Source of the DNA: Rostratula benghalensis
Taxonomy: Eukaryota; Chordata; Aves; Charadriiformes; Rostratulidae
Assembly (NCBI GenBank): GCA_013399305.1
Contig: VXAI01000092.1
Coordinates: forward strand, 2,293,682 to 2,357,681
Reading direction: 5' to 3'
DNA length: 64,000 nucleotides
In this document: piece after piece, positions 1 through 15,800 of the stretch
Position numbering within the stretch: the first letter of the stretch is position 1
Layout of the letters: the number at the start of each line of letters is the position of its first letter
Translations under genes and position numbers: made by a program
The notes under the pieces: model-generated
What the model saw: only the letters and a program-made list of their open reading frames with translations
Told to the model about the DNA's origin: nothing
Databases searched by the model: none

Positions 1-3000
1 CCTTGGCAAACCACTCTTCAGCCCATCTTACACTCTAGATGGGCAGAAGTCAGGCAGAGGGAACTCCTACCAGTCTGATCCAGATTTGCTCCCCACAAGC
101 TCCTCCTGAGCACAGCCATAAGCCTGAACCCTGCGCTTGATGGAGCGGCGAGACAGAGATGAGTACTAAGGGCAGACTCGTCTCTCAGCACACAGACAAC
201 AGCTCTCCTTTGCCTGACTTTGCAGCCACCACAGGGCTAATACTAATGACAACCTTTGGTACAATCACTGCTTTAAACAGGCCCGAGGGAGAGCAAACAC
301 TCCAGTGCCTATTATTACCCACGCTTCCCATTATGATCCCAGTTTGGGAAGTCCTCCATGTTCACCTATCTTCTTCTTTTAGACTTACCCTGCCTGCCAT
401 CAATAAAGCAGCAGCCTATAACCGGGATGAAACGCTCACACATTCTGCCACAATCTAGACCAATCAATTTGCCTCCTACAAATGAAAGCTCCAATACTTC
501 CTTATAAAATAGGGATGAGACTTCTGGACAGAAGTTTGGTGGCAGAGAAATCTCTCATCAGGCCTTATCTCAGTAAGTGTGTTACCTGTGATTATATAAA
601 TCCACATACCCAATGTTAAGCATGATTAAAAAATAACTTGTAAGTTACTGCTTTGAGACCTTAATTAGTTCCACACTAAAATAGTTTGACAAGTGAGTTT
701 GCTCAGATATAACTAAACTGACTTTTTTTTAAGCTCTGCACATGGCATTATCTTGAATCAAAAGAATGACACTGAAGATGGGAGACTCTATTAAAGATAC
801 TACTCAGCACTAATTTTACATTTTCTTTATATGCCTTAGAGCATTAGTTACAATGTGCGTGTTATATCATGTTAACCAGTCTTACAGTTAGTGGAATTAC
901 AAAGCCACCAGATCTGAAAGTATTTTGATCTGCAGAAGGTCAAGACAAAGTGCCTCGTAAAAAGGGTTCAAGAGATTGAATTGTGCTGCATCAAGGCAAG
1001 CAAGCAAGTACACCTCTGCTACTTCTACCAGGTACCAGTCAAAGAAAATAAGGCTGACCTGCTCCATCACCCTCTCCAGTGAACTAGAAATGATGCAATC
1101 AGTTAAAAAGTATTTTCTTAACAGCAAGTTTAAGTCATCTTTGCTGCAAAACAAACTTTTCTTTTTGTTCTTTCATCAGGATAACCAACACTACCTTCTG
1201 TATTAGGCCTTCTGAGAACTGAAATGCTTGTCACATCTCTATAGAAAAGACTGGGAGTCCAAGGAAAAAAAAAACAAACAAAAAAGCCACCAGAAAAAAA
1301 AAACAACCCTTTTACTTTTATCTCCTTCATCAGCCCTACTTTTCTGAACCACTAGTCTTGTCAAGGTTTTCAAAGCTTTGTCCATCATTCCCTCAAAGAA
1401 ATGCCCAGAAGTGGACATGGTGCTAAATCCCTAAATCTTTCTGCAATACCAAACTTAGGGCAATACAGTTTTGCTTTGTTTCCTTCTGTGCCAATACCAG
1501 TTTGTGACACTTGCCCCACTCCCTGCTTCCTCACTGTCATTAAAAAAGCTTCATGGTGAATTAAATCAGGGCTGATCAAGTTGAGAACAAACCGGAAAGT
1601 TTTAGGGCTCGAGCAGGCAGGACAGTGGAGGGAGAGGACAGAGGAATGGGAAGGGAGGAGCTCAGACAATGCCTTGCATGGAAGGTACATTGACTTAAAC
1701 TGATGAGTACACAGAAGTACTACAGTATTATTTTTTTCTACCAGAGAACAACACAGGACTCAGATTACATCAACACAATTCTTTTGGGTTTTTATGCTAT
1801 GACTATATAGGCATATCCAAAATATACCTTTCAACAGGCACCTCATTTCTTTCAAGCATTCAGAACATGCTATATCCTCCCTTTACATGCTTTATTCAGC
1901 CTTAAGATGTAGCCACTCTTTTTTTTTTTTTTAAATAAAATATTTACCTTCCAAATAGCTCCTACTACACAGCAAGGAGGCACAACACTGACACTTGAGA
2001 GGGAGTTTTTCAGGCAAGTGACTGCCTTCACTTTTACTACAGCCTTGCTGAACACAGAGATGTCACTCCACAGAAATAACAGTTGGGACAAGCCAGCAGC
2101 ATCTATCTACCGATGAGAAAGTACTAAGGAGGGAATGCAAAATATAAACTAGGGACTCATTGATGTGTATTTGCTGTAGTCCTAGGCTCAAAAAGCAAAT
2201 TCAGGTTGTCTGACTGCTGAGGCACAGGATCCAGAATGAGAGTTAATTGCAATTAACTGCCATAACCATTCCTACCTAACAGCATACTAACGAGAAACAG
2301 CCTTTGCAAACGCCCAAGCTGAGCCAACCACCACTTTGGAGTTAGAAAGCAAGGGGTCAGTCACAGGGTCAGTGTAAAGTTACTCAGTAATCCTGTGTTC
2401 CCTGCGAAGGGGGGAAGGAAGTCAGTCAGTCAGCAGAATGCAAAGGGAGCAGGACCAGAAGAATACACTTTTCTGCAGGTACAAGTCGGCACACGCTCCT
2501 TCTGCACTTACTCTCATATGAATTATCTGCAAACTACAGCCAGTTAATTGCTTTTGTTAGTCCAGAAGGGGGACACCCCCACCCCCAAAATAAAAAAACA
2601 CCCCTCCACAATCCTACTGATGAGTTTCAGCGAAGGAAGCTCGTGGTGTGAAGTTCCAACCACCTGTAGGAAGCACTCCCTGCTCCAGGCCAGGCTCTCT
2701 GCGTTCCCCGCCAATAAACAAGGAACTCGGATCAAGGTCACCACCAACATTTTCAAAATACAAGTCACTGGGAGAAGAAAACAGGGGGAGAAAATGCTAA
2801 AGGTTTTAATTAACTGTTCTCTAGGACGACCTAAGAGAAAACAACTCTAACCAGGATCATTTAATAATCAGCATGGCTTGAAACCAAGACACATGACTTT
2901 GGAACTTGTGCTGAAGACTTTACTTTCAGCTTGTTGTGAAAAATAGTAACTTTCTGGACCTAAACTAAGAATCCATGGCAAGTTCAGGGCTATTAAGGAC

Positions 3001-3548
3001 AGGATAATCACATCTATTCTAGAGTGAAACTTGTCTATAACGTTCAACAGATTCTTACCTTCCAACCTCAATTAAGGTAGTAAAAGCCACAGAGTGCTGA
3101 TGGATTATTCCACCTTTCCACAGCATGAATTTTGTTTTCCCACAATAATAGATTAGACTTTGTAAAATAAGCACCATGATTTTTTTTTCATAAATTCTTC
3201 GAAACCTAAAAATTAAAAATACTTCTAACGCTCATTTGCCTTCACTAGCCTTTTCTGAGAAAGGAAGAAATTTCAGAAGTGGATGAGAATGTAGAAAGTA
3301 TCATGATTAATGATACGTGAGTAAAAACTAACGAAACATGAGTAAAGTAGACCAGGAATACAAGAGAGAAGCCATCTCTAAGTCACAAGTTAGTTAGCTA
3401 GTCACTCTAGAGCTCAAGTTAGGACAAAAAGGTGCACTTCCTTCTTATGAGTGCACTGACTAAGGAGCCATTAAATTAAAATACTGTCTGGATGCAGAAA
3501 GGAACTTTCAACCCCAAAATGTCACAGCCCAAAAGCTCTGCAATGTTA
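1..3548. other. Non-coding, probably intron 1 of the minus-strand gene to the left
   Basis: Only short chance frames are present. T/A runs occur near 1262-1305 and 1919-1932. No conserved exon, repeat family or RNA gene is recognised. Confidence 0.6.
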
Positions 3549-3802
3549 TCACAGAACCACAGAATGGTCCACACCAGAAGGGACCTATAGGGTCACCTAG
3601 TCCAACCTTCTCACAGTCAGCAGGGACACCCCCAACCAGACCAGGCTGCCCAGGGCCTCATTGAGCCTCACCTCGAGTATCTCCAGGGAAGGAGCCTCAA
3701 CCACCTCCCTGGGCAGCCTGTTCCACTGCTCCACCACCCTCAGAGTAATGAGCCTATTCCTAATATCCAATCTAAATCTGCTCTTCTCCAGCTTGAAGCC
3801 AT
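3549..3802 (-). mobile_element. CR1 LINE 3' fragment
   Basis: Starts with tcacagaaccacagaatggt, the reverse complement of the CR1 tail. The block of CR1 phrases follows: agaagggacctatagggtca, tccctgggcagcctgttcca and cagcttgaagccatt. It is about 254 bp, 5'-truncated and moderately diverged. Confidence 0.93.
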
Positions 3803-6800
3803 TACCAGTGTTTTAAAATTACAACAATTTTTCTTAAATCATCTTCAGATATATTACAAAAGATAACAGATGCACCCTGGAACTGGGTGGCAACATCCTG
3901 CTCTCTGCCAGATAAAAGAAAAAAAATCTTTCTTCTGAAGTTTCCACTCTTGGCCACTGTATGCAGCAGATACTGAATTACTGTCCTCAAGATGCAGGAT
4001 TTCAAGACCTGAACAAACAAAGCAATTCCCAAGCGACAGCAAATTGCTGAAAACACGTTCCAGATCTTCCCCAAAGCAAGTGAGGAATAAACCAGAACCG
4101 TGGGCTTCAAAATGACAGGCTCCACTTAAGGGGAGCGGGGGAGCATCTTATACTCAGTCGCAGTTTATGGATGCTGTGAAGTCAAAAACCTCAAACCCAC
4201 TGTTCAGATTTACTGCATTTGATTCCAGTTTCACACTTTTTGCATACAAGCTCCTGAAGGTTCCCCAGGCCCTTATGCAAGGAGGACTCTGAGGTCCATT
4301 GCATCAGATTGTTTTTCTGTGTCCAGCTGCAGTGCAGTACCAGCTGCTAGTCAAATCATCGCAAAAATAAATAATCACCTTGTAAGGAAAGTTAGCTACA
4401 TAGAGCTGCACCATCAGCAGGGTGTAGAAGCCTTTTCAAATAAATAGATCTCAACTCTCAAAATGCTGCAATACCTTCAGTTTGTCCTCCTCCTCACACA
4501 TAGGCTCTCAGTAAGCCCTTTTTGCAACAAAGATGCTGGGCAAATGCTTTCATCTCCAGAGTACAATATGCTATTTAAAGGTGGCAAAATATTTCATGAC
4601 ACATAAAGACCCAACTCCTCTACCATGCACCGAATTGTCTTTGACACCAAGTTTTCTGCTTTTACTCACAAGAGGCTTCTACAGAAATAACAAAATCTGT
4701 TATCAAGATACCAAGATCTTCTTGCTCCCCTACTTCACTCCAGTTTCACACTTGTATCCTGGTGGCAAGAATAGTCGTCTTCAAAGTGAGCAAACACAGA
4801 TATTCCTGGAATCTTTGAAAAACTAACAAGTTACCACTTACCTAAAACACAACCCATGTTGAGGAAGTCACGTATTTACTACAGTTATTAACATTCCAGA
4901 GTGCTGCAGCAGGAAAATAATTGTCAGGGTTGCTGTGTACTGACAAGTCACTCCCTACATAATTGTCTCTTTCTTCCACCGTACCCTGGTGACCAAACCA
5001 ACAATCTCCCAGGACTCAATGCTTCTGCAGGTCTTATTTAAAAACAGGAAAAGATTTATTTTATATGCTAGCTCTGCTCTTGGTAGAGACCAGATTAAAC
5101 TGCATAGAACAAGAACTGTAGTTGAGAACAGACATCAGGAGTCAAATAGGAAGAAAGCAACCTTGACTGCTATAGCTACACCTAATTCACCACACCACCA
5201 GAGAAGTCTCCTACTACTACATCAGCTCTGTAACAGATGGCCTGATCACCACAGAGTGGAACCATAGATAACACAAAGGTGCTAGAGGGGAGAAACGAGA
5301 TGAAAAAAGCTATTCTGGCAGAGTGATACAGCCTGCACACAGCTCAGCACAAGAACATCTCCTTACCCCAGCTCCGTGCACATCAGCATCATGACCGCAG
5401 GACAGGCACAAAAGGTATGCAGGAGGGGGATTGCAAACCAAATTCCCAAGTTTATTCTGCAATATGGCAGCACTGGCAGCGCTCCATTGCTTTCTGGCCT
5501 GGGCAAGAACAAGTCTTGTCCAATAACCAATCCCTGCTAACACGCATTAATTAATAAGCATCTAATTTCTAGCATTATTTTTCTTCAACACTCCTTCAAG
5601 GGAGGAAAACACTACTGGCCTTGCTGTAATTGACAGTTTATTTATCATCATCTTTACAATTAGCAATTAGGCTGTTAACAGTTACATTTAATACATTACA
5701 TTAATACAAGCCAGGCAGTCTCAATTTCTCAGAGCCATGGTATCAAGATGCAGGCAGCTCATCAATTATTATATACATTCACAGTTAAGGTGACAGTTTT
5801 AAAGGGGGGAAAAAAAAAAAAGTGTATTTAAGCTGCTGGAAAAGGTACAAGAGCTCAAAACTAACCACAGAGAGGTCCATCCAGTCCTAAAGCAGCAGCA
5901 GATCCTGGACACTTCCAAGCCAGATCCAGTAACACAAGTCAAATTAAAAAAAAAAAAAAAAAAAAAAAAACACCATCTCTAATCACAGTATCTGATCACA
6001 CCATTAGAATGGGTGAAATGAGATGAAATGATTGTTGCAGAGAAGCAAATGTAGAGGATAGAAAAGACTAGAAAGTGAAAGAAAACCAAAGGAACAGAGT
6101 AAAGAAAAAGAAAGATAGAAATAGCAGATCTAAATGAAAGCACATTGTACCTTACCACCCAATAAACTTCTAAATTATCCGGCTGTAATACAGAGCCCTT
6201 GTTCTCACACCTGCATTTGCACATACAGACAACACCAGCAACTGCATTCCACCTTGTACAAAGCAACCCATTTACCTGCTTGCCTAAAGGCAACATATAT
6301 GTTTCATAATCAAATAGGGGTTTTTTAGAGTCATTTAATAAAAAGTAAAGTCAGTTTTAGCCCATCTGACTCCCCAGCTTGAAGGCTCTGAATTAAATAG
6401 AGATTTCAAGTAGAACTGAGGCTTGCACTTCATCACACAAGTTCAACATACATGAAAGGTACAGAAGATCAATAAAACTTTTACAGGACAGAAATGAGTA
6501 AACTGTAAACCTAAGATGGATAAGGACTATCTGCAGACCAGGTATCTAATGTTCATTAAATGACTGGTTTGTAACAGGATTTATCTTTTGCATCGACAGA
6601 GGAAAACATCACACTCCCCTTAAAAAGAGTTCGCCAGGCAGAAACAGTCGTTTAGCAGTCATGCATTTTTTTCAGCAATAGGTTTCAAATAGTTGTTATA
6701 CATTATATTATCACACCAGACTCATTCAGCTTTCCTCTTGCACTTTACCTATGCAAGGAAAACAGGACAATCTGACTCACAATTGAATAAATACAAACAA

Positions 6801-9800
6801 TTAAGTAACCCAGAACTTACACAGATACATCCCTCTAAAACAAAACTCTGTCTAAAACGGTAGTATCACAACTTTTTGGGGACAAACTTTCAGCCCTGAA
6901 GGCATCGCAGTACTGTAATGCAGTATGCTAATCTCTATTACTATTTGATGTATTGCTCTTAAGAGCAACACTTGACTATTTGCAAGACTGCCAAGTAAAA
7001 CATAATGTAAATTTCTGAAGTGCAACCTGTTTAAATAAACTTACCTTTGCTAATGTTTTGAGTTTTAGTGTGGAAAATTGCTGACCACATGCACAACAGA
7101 TATCCGAAGCTTCTGACACAGGTCAGAAACCAGCATAAATTTTAAATCTTACTTTGGCCTCACTACTTCCTTCTCCTACACACCTCCTTCAACACATACA
7201 GAGGAGGACACTGTCGCTTGTCCCATGTGTGTCTCACTGTATCATCTTTGCTGGCAAAAGCAAGCTTTCTATGCACTTAGATGTGATTAGCTGTAATGAG
7301 AATCCAAGAGTTCATGCACAAGTCAGCACCATCTGTCAAGGACCATAAAGGTAACACCAAGAGCTGGATTAAAGACAATCTAGAAATACCAGCAAGAGGT
7401 ATTTAATTAAATTTCATTTCTACCATCCAGTATGCAGAATAAAATATTAAGGAAAATGACGTTTTAAGTATCCATTAATCCATTTATTAATTCATTAATA
7501 TTTCATTCTGCATTTTACAGTTACTTAAATACATCTGTAGATTACCTGCAGGGATTTTTCCTTGTTTTGTAACACTCCATTATTCGCCAGTTGCTTTTTA
7601 TGAAACAGTAAAAAGAACAATTTTACCATAAAGTTAAGCAAAATTACAAGAAATTTCACCGAAAATACACCATGGTGAGAGGAGATATGAGTATGACAAA
7701 TACCTTCTAAAGGTCTTTATCACTGCTGAGAGCTGACATAAGAATAGCAAGTAAATGCCTGTCCTGTGCTGAGGCTGGCTGCCCTGGATGTGATTTAAAA
7801 CATAAAACTACAACTGTCACTTAAAGAGAAATAGGGCCTTTTTAACAAAGCAGTTGTCTAATAATTCTCCTCACAAAAGTATTCCCAAAACTGCTGCATT
7901 TAACAAACTGTCTTGCTGTTGCTACTATATCCAGCTGCTAAGGATGCAAATGATAATCCTGATGGTATCTGAAAGACAGAGGACTATCAAGAATGACAAA
8001 AAGCTACATCACAATACTGCAAAGAAACAAGAAGGACCAAGAGATTAAAAGGACTATATCAAAGTAGAGATAACAGCAGGAAAGGAAGCAGTATGATCCC
8101 TCTGAACTTCTTCAAAGACTTCTTTTAGACAGTCTTCATCCAGAATCAATTTTGACTAATCTGGTTAATGGCTGCAGCATTCAGAAAGGTATTGGTAGCA
8201 GGACAGAAACTTTGACTGGATTTATAGACAGAAAAAAATTACCTTTTTCTTAAGGCTATGCATGCCGCTGCCTTTTTGCACTATTTTTTTCACACCCTTA
8301 CTAATTATTATCATTTATTAAAGTCAAAAAAGCAGCAAGAGAAAAGACCAGAAAAGGATGGTGGTAATAACAAGTCTGCGTTGGATTACTGTAAGGGAGC
8401 AAGGATGTGTTTGGATGAAAAACGTCACAAACTGCAGAGAAAACACAGTGTGAGCATCAATACTGCACTGGCATGAAAGTAGAACAGATGACGCTGTGGA
8501 CCTCTCCCAAGTCTCATTTCTGTGATTCTCAGTGTAATGTTTTCTACATGAATGCCATCTTTTTATTTTTTCTTCCCCACCGTGAAGACACGGCTTCCTG
8601 CATTGCGCAAGCCTGTGGGGAAACACGGCTTAGCTAACTCACTCCCTTGCTGCTGTACCCAGTAAGAACCAGCAGTCTTCACCTTTCCTTTGTCTCAAGC
8701 TCTTGGCTGATGTTCTGGCATCGGCCACGTAGCCACAGAAATCCTGCTGGAAACACGCTAAAAGCAAACACATAGCTTCATACTGCGTGAACTGTTAATA
8801 CCCTGCCTTGCCTCGATACTCTGAAAATTTTAGAAATCTTCATGTTATTTCCTCAACCTGGCATTTAGTCATGTCCAAAAAAAAAATCATGAAAGCAATT
8901 GCATTTATCTAGGCAGGTGTCATCATAAACTGGTAATTACCATAATAACCCAGACAGAGCTGTTTGGATTTGGGTTTTGTGTTGGGGGTTTTTTTGAGTG
9001 TGGTGTTTGTTTTTTTTTAAGTTACTACAAACAACTGTCACAAAGTCAAGTCCCACTAAAACTCTTCTTGAAGATACACACAGAAAGCCCTGTTTTAACT
9101 GCCAAACATCTTAGTTAGTAATTCTTGCAATACATTACAGTTAGTTGCAGTATACTCAAATTTCCAACTGACAGGGAAAGATTACCATTCCACTTTAATT
9201 GACCAGTTGTGCAAGAACTCCTCATAGAATGTAAACAACTCTAAAACACAGAGCAACAACAAAACCAACTTTATTATCAAACCTGCACAGTGAGTTACTA
9301 TTCAAACTGGTGGCACCCAATATCAAACTGAGCGAGGATTGTCTAGAAAGGCCAATTCCATTTTGGGGATGGAGATCATCTCTAGAGAGATTTTTTAAGG
9401 TGTATGACCTTGTATTCCCCCAACCCACTCAGAAGCTAGTTTGGGTACAGAAAGCTGGTTTTAGCAGAAGACTACCTCTTTTGCCAAGCAGCATATGTAT
9501 TAGCACAGCAAGAGATGAGGTCACCCGCTGCCTGAGCTGCTGTATGTACACAGGCAAACCCACCCAAGGCCTGCACATCAGCTTCTCATGAGGTTTGGTA
9601 TTTAACACAGTAAGCCTCAGCCAGAAAGAGAACACTGATTTGACCCGCTTGTAAACAGAAAGACTGGCTCCTACATCCTGAACAAGTTGTAATGCTAAAT
9701 AATCACAGGGGAGACCTGAGGAAAATAAAGGCATGCGGAAGCCTTCCTGTCCCACCAGACGAGTTTGGCCAGTTTGCTGCCTGCCCTGCGCCAAGGGTGA

Positions 9801-12800
9801 GAGAAACCACCTTGGCCACAACACCACATGCAGCTATGATAGCACCCCTGCTCCAAGCAAGAAACATGTGGCACCCAGTAGAGAGACACAGAAATCCAGA
9901 ACTGCTGAGTCCCAAAGCTGTTCCCTCTACCTTCTCCCACTTGGAAGTAACAGAAAGCACGAAAGATGGAAACCCAAACAAGTACCACAGGGAAGTACAT
10001 GATCAGGAGAGCATCAATCCATTCCTAGACCAACTGGAGATGGTATACCCCTTCTGTCCCCAGCTTCACTGGAAGCATTTAGAAGCTTTTCCTTTTAGGG
10101 GAGAAAAGACCTTGCTGCACAAGCCCAGGGGCAATGTTCTTGTAAGAGATCCAGCTTTTTAATGAAATCAGCTACTTATTACTACTGTCAAGCTTCTATT
10201 TATAATAAACCTTGGTAGCTGATACTGGTTTTGTCTCCTGGCACAATAGAAAGAGAGCTGCTGCTGGAAAGAAATATGCAGTCTCCATCCCCCACCTGGC
10301 AGTCAAGGGTTGGAGTGACAAGAAGAAGAATTTCCTAACCTCGTTTCATCTCCATATCCTTATCCATCTGCATCCCTCAAGCACAGGTAAAGGCTCATGC
10401 GGCTCTGAACAGCACTTATGAAAGACAGCACTGCTGGCATTTAGACAAGGAAATTCTTAATGCCTTTCAAGATGTGAAAGAGGAGGGACACATGCACGTG
10501 GACACCAGGTAAAGGCTAAAATTAAGGAATCTTTAAAAAAAAAAAAAACACACACACATAAAACCACCAAGGAAACCCAAAACCCCACAGCGCACAGCAC
10601 AGTTTGCCACCTGAAAGCTTAAGTGCAAACACAGGTGGATGTGCAGGCCCCACTGACCATGAACAGTGTTTCTAATCCACGAAACTCATGCACAGAAAGC
10701 CAGATCCAGGCAGTTATGGGCATATCAAATACTTGCAGCTGGAAGAATACTGGGAAGGGCGAAAGTAAAAAGGCTGAGACTTTGTATGTTCATATATAAA
10801 AAGTGTGTACACATATATAAACTGTATATTTATAAACTATATAATACACATGTGCCCTTTTAAATTAATCAACAATTAACTAAAATCCACCCAATATTGA
10901 GATTAAATCTTTGCTGTCATGGTCAAACACCTTATTATTTTGACTTGGCATTTGCACGTATTTAGGAGCACCAGTGGTCAGCTTCTTTCGGCTTAACCAA
11001 AGCACCAGGAACACACACCAGAATACGGTGTCAAAAACAGCTTCCACAGATCTTGGTCCTAAAAAACTTTAAGCTCCTTCCAGAGTTCTCTGCAGCTCTG
11101 AGTAGCTAAAAGCCATCAGGACAGAAGGCAACACAGCAAGACCTTCGAAAGACACCAGAGGAGTCAAGGGTGGAGGACAGAAGCCTGGGGTGTTGCTGGG
11201 GCTGGGGAAGCTCCAGCGGACACAAACCTCACGTGCTGCACCAGTGCTGAAAGGATCAGTCAACCAGGCTGCGACACTAAACACTGGGAAAGCATTTTCT
11301 GTTTACAGTTTACTGTTTCCCTACTCCAATTGTTTAGCTGTTTGAAGAGTCTCTCCCAGCAAATGTTGTTTTCCAGTTTGGCAGCAGTGATTTACCCCTC
11401 CCTTCCAGGCTGCCTGGACAAGCGCCGCTGCGCCCTTCCCACCCGAGACACTGCCTGTGAAGAGAGCCCTTAACCAGTGACAGCCCGAGGCATCTGTCTG
11501 GACACCTGGGCTAAATGGACATTAGGTGAGGAACAAGAAAGAAAGGAAAAAAAAAATAAAAATAAAAAAAAAAAATATCAACCAACCAAAAAGGATCTGA
11601 CCGATTTCAGAGCAAGCCAGACCCTGCCTTAAGTTCTACCAATGCCACACAGCCAAGAGAATCCACAGCACCAACATCCCTTTTAAACTTGAAATAGACA
11701 GACTTAGTTAAATTCTTTTGGGGAAGAGACACATCATGAGTATAAAATAAACAGATCCAGAGCCAGCTGTTCTACAAGAAACATTGCTAAATCCATCTTG
11801 CAAGAAGCTTTCCAAAACCAGATCGGTTGTGTGGTTTGTTGTTGTTATGGATTACTATATTTAAAGCACACATGGAGGCAATTAGCTAACAGCTAGGTAG
11901 ACTATCTCTCAGTCAACATCAAGAAGAGGATTTGATCTTCAGTGACTGCAATAAGTAGCATTTGCCAGCATGCTTCTTGCAGCATCTTTAACCTACTAGT
12001 AGAGAACATTTACCAAAGGATTCCCAACGTGTATCCCAAACACAAGTGTACACTAGAAACAGCACCTTCTAGATTTCAGAGCACCTGCATGCTTAAGCAT
12101 TTGCGAGATACCAAAACATCTACATGTTCAAACGAGCTTTCTCAAGTTAAGAGAATTTTGTTTTCCCTTTCTTCATGGGTGCACACCTATGACACACCTG
12201 ACTTTGATCACTAGGGCTCAAGTCCTTGTACTATGCACAAGTATGTGGAACAGACAGCGTAAAGAAAACAAAAAGTTTTCTGGTTTAATTTTTCTTTAGT
12301 CTACTTTTATTACCATTATGAGAGAAGCCACTGAATTTTACTAACAGTCCAACAGGGACTAGACTATGTCTAAGTAGTCAAGCTATGCAAGAGCCATTAA
12401 CTTCTAACAAATTACTGCAACACAAAAGGACTTCTGCTTTTGACCAGATATGTTTTTCAAGCAGAGCAATGTTTTCCCATGCAGTCTCACAATTTACAAG
12501 CATAGCAGCATAGCTACATCATCACTATTTCATTTTGTGTGATATGTGGTGTCAACATTCATTATTTACACATTCTGTCCTTTGAATTCAGATATCCTTT
12601 TATTAGGAAAAAAAGATGCACGATAAAGAGGTTTCTTTCACCAGCTCAGTAATTCCAAGCATGCCCACAGAACTAAACAAGACACAAGCCAGGTAACAAC
12701 ACTCAAACTCCTCTAACCAGGTGCAACCATCTCAACTCTGCTGCTCTTGTTCTAAGTCAAGAAATCTTCACTTTAGGGGGAAACCCCAGTACTATATTGC

Positions 12801-15800
12801 ACTATAGAAATATTTGCAGGAGACCAGGCAGCTCAGGATCAGACAAAGCACTGCTGCAGCACATTTTCAGTATTATATTAGTAAAACCAGAATATTCAGA
12901 CATACTTAGTTCCTTAAAATTCTTAATTCCTATTAAAAAAAAAAAAAAGCCAAACAATTTCTACCGCTAGATCACAACCACGAACAGACTAAGGGCAAGT
13001 ATGGCTGGCTAGAGGGAAGCTTCTTCCTACCTGAAAGAAGTTGCTCAAATTGGTACCAAAAACCAGCTCAAGGCCCTGTAACCATGCACACAGCAGGGCT
13101 GCCATCAGGCTGCAAACCACCAGCCCAGCAGAAACCAGAGGTCTGCAGGCAGCCAAGACACACCTTGGGGCTTGGGCCCTTTTCTATACCGAATGATGCT
13201 ACCTGGTGACATATGGCTGAATGACAAAAATTTAGAAAACCAACATCTGACAACTGTAGACCAAAGCCAAAAAGAAAGCTTTAACAATGACACCATAAAG
13301 ACAATTTGCCAGTTCTTCAATGTCATTGACCTTTCAGCCATAACCTGTGTGTTATAAGGGTGCCTGTGCTGCTAACCTAGATCAGAACTGTGGGATGTGT
13401 TAAAAAAAAAAAAAAATCAACTACTGTCACACACAGCTTTTAGAAATATACTACATTGAAAAAAATCGGTTTCAGAAGTTTTACATTACCAGGTATTGAC
13501 AGCTAAGTCAAGAGAAATTTAAGGAAAAAAAAAAAAAAAAGAAAAAGAGTCATTTCCTGAAATAACCCCATAATCACAGCAGCTTACTGTAGGTGGCCTT
13601 CCTGGGAAATGCAATCACTGGCCTTTTTTCCTTCTTACTGTTTGTCAAATGTGTTTGATGCATTTGAAAGTTATACGGAAAGCACTTGGAGTACAGACAT
13701 TAGAGCACTCAGCACAGCCTAGTCCTCTGAGTGCAATAAACAGCATCCAGGATACCACAGGGGCTCGTGGTCCACATGATTCTCATCCAGGAAACCATTT
13801 TCCTCTGCTCTTGGGCCCCTATTGCTGCAGCAAAGACGACACAATCTAGAGGAAACTTTGATAAGTGCACAAAGGTTTGCACCGAAGTTAACCTGCCCGG
13901 CTCACTGTTCCGAGAAAGATGCTATCTGATAACCTGAATGGCAGCGTGTACAGCACACTCTTTAATATTAATTTGCATTAACAAATTATGTGTACACTTC
14001 AGAAATGCAAAAGGAAAAGTTACAGCACGTTCCTTGCCATTTGCAGAATGCATTCTGAGTACTTAAAAGCAAAATTATTACCTCTAGATGATATGCTTGA
14101 GGTACAAGAGGCATCTGGTGAGAGCAGAAGAGGCTGACAGAAAGGTGTATCACTGTCTCACAACCCCCCTGTATCTCTTTGAATCGGTACAGCTTCTCAA
14201 AAGATTGCATCTTAACACAGTAACTCACCAGTTGTTTCTTATTACATTCAGGCAGTGGAGAGCAGGGGGAATGCAGGGACAACATGTCTGTTTTTGAAAG
14301 CTCTGACTTTCAATTTAATTTTTTCCCCTTTTACACTTACACAAAATGTCAAAATCCTGCTGCATTATATACAGAATTTTATTGTAAAACATAAGAATAC
14401 AAAGAAAAAAAAGACAGAGAAAAGAAAGGTGCTTTCTTCCAAATAATTTTCAAAATATGTAAGTTATCCTTATTATTAGTTAGTTAAAAAAAAAAAAAAG
14501 CACCATTACACCCAAGCCAGTAGGAGTTACTCTCACCGATTTACGTAACTTTAGAAAACCAAAGTAAACGTATGAGTGTATTTTTGACCAGGTAGTACTG
14601 AAGTGTCAGGCTGAAAAACATGAAGTACTCTTCTGTTCAATAGCACTTATGCACAATAATATTTATTTTCATAAAAGGAGAATCTTTGTCCTACAGCTCT
14701 CAGCCAAGCCACCTCTCATGCAAGCAGACTCATTTATTTCAACAGAACTACTTGTGTGGCTCAGAATTTGCAGGACTCTACTTGCTAACACAGTTGTCAT
14801 CTCATCTTGCAGCTTATGACAAGGCTAAAATAATCTTTAGTATGCTCAACGTGTTCTACCACATCCATCTACAGGTAGCTTTTCACCACCCCCCCCAACT
14901 GCAAAAACAAGTCCTCTGCTAAATCACGAAAACAAGTTATTCTACAACAACCAGCTTTGCATTTGCTGCATAGAGAAGTTTTAAATATGCTGTTTGACTG
15001 CAAAAGCCTATTTTCGCACCTTGTTTATTCTCTTTTGGAAGAACCCCAATTACTGCACTTCCACCAAATTACTTAATCCTGGAAAGTAGCAAAATATGCA
15101 TATACAAGCATTAACTGTCGTTAAAAAAGAGTGACAAAAATTAAAAGGAAAAGAATGCTTAACTATTAACTTGGAGCATTTTTAGTGACTTATCTTAACC
15201 AAAGTGGACTAGAGGTGCAAGTGAGAGCTTGGAATCAGTCACAAACATACTTTTAGAACCTGAAGCAGTACAGAGCAAGATTTAATTTCTTAATTAAAAA
15301 AAAAAAGAAGAAAAAAAAAAATCAAGAAATTAACTTTCTTGCCTACCAAGAAGCATCATTAATGCTGGGGTGTCTTTAGTGGCATTGCCCAATAATAGAT
15401 GGCCTTTAAGAACATAAACTTGCATGCTGTTTGTTTGCTTGACCACCCCTTCTAATATTTTAGCTAACAGATACTTTTTTTACCTGCAAGTATCAGAAAC
15501 CTCAACCCTCCCCCATCTATATGCCATGCTTTGAGCTTTCACTTGAACACCTCTAGCCCTCTTTGGCTAAGGCAAGTCACTAAAAATGCTGCAAATGTAC
15601 CAAAGCCAGGTGTTTTACCCTGCCTTTATTGCCCTCACTCGGCTCTTGGTCTCAAGGCAGGCGAGATGTGCCAAGCTCCATCATATCATGCCTCACCTGA
15701 AACTGCAGTTCCATCTCTTTTCACTGCGCTGACTCAAGAGAGGTGAAACCTTCCCACATCCACTTACAACAGCAACACCCAAAAGTCACTATACTGTCTG

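Noticed and set aside
5940..5975. Poly-A tail of a processed pseudogene
   Set aside because: No decayed coding sequence or recognisable element precedes it on either strand.
9692..10162. 156-codon plus-strand frame
   Set aside because: No recognised domain, no splice context and overlapping frames of similar length on the other strand; treated as chance.
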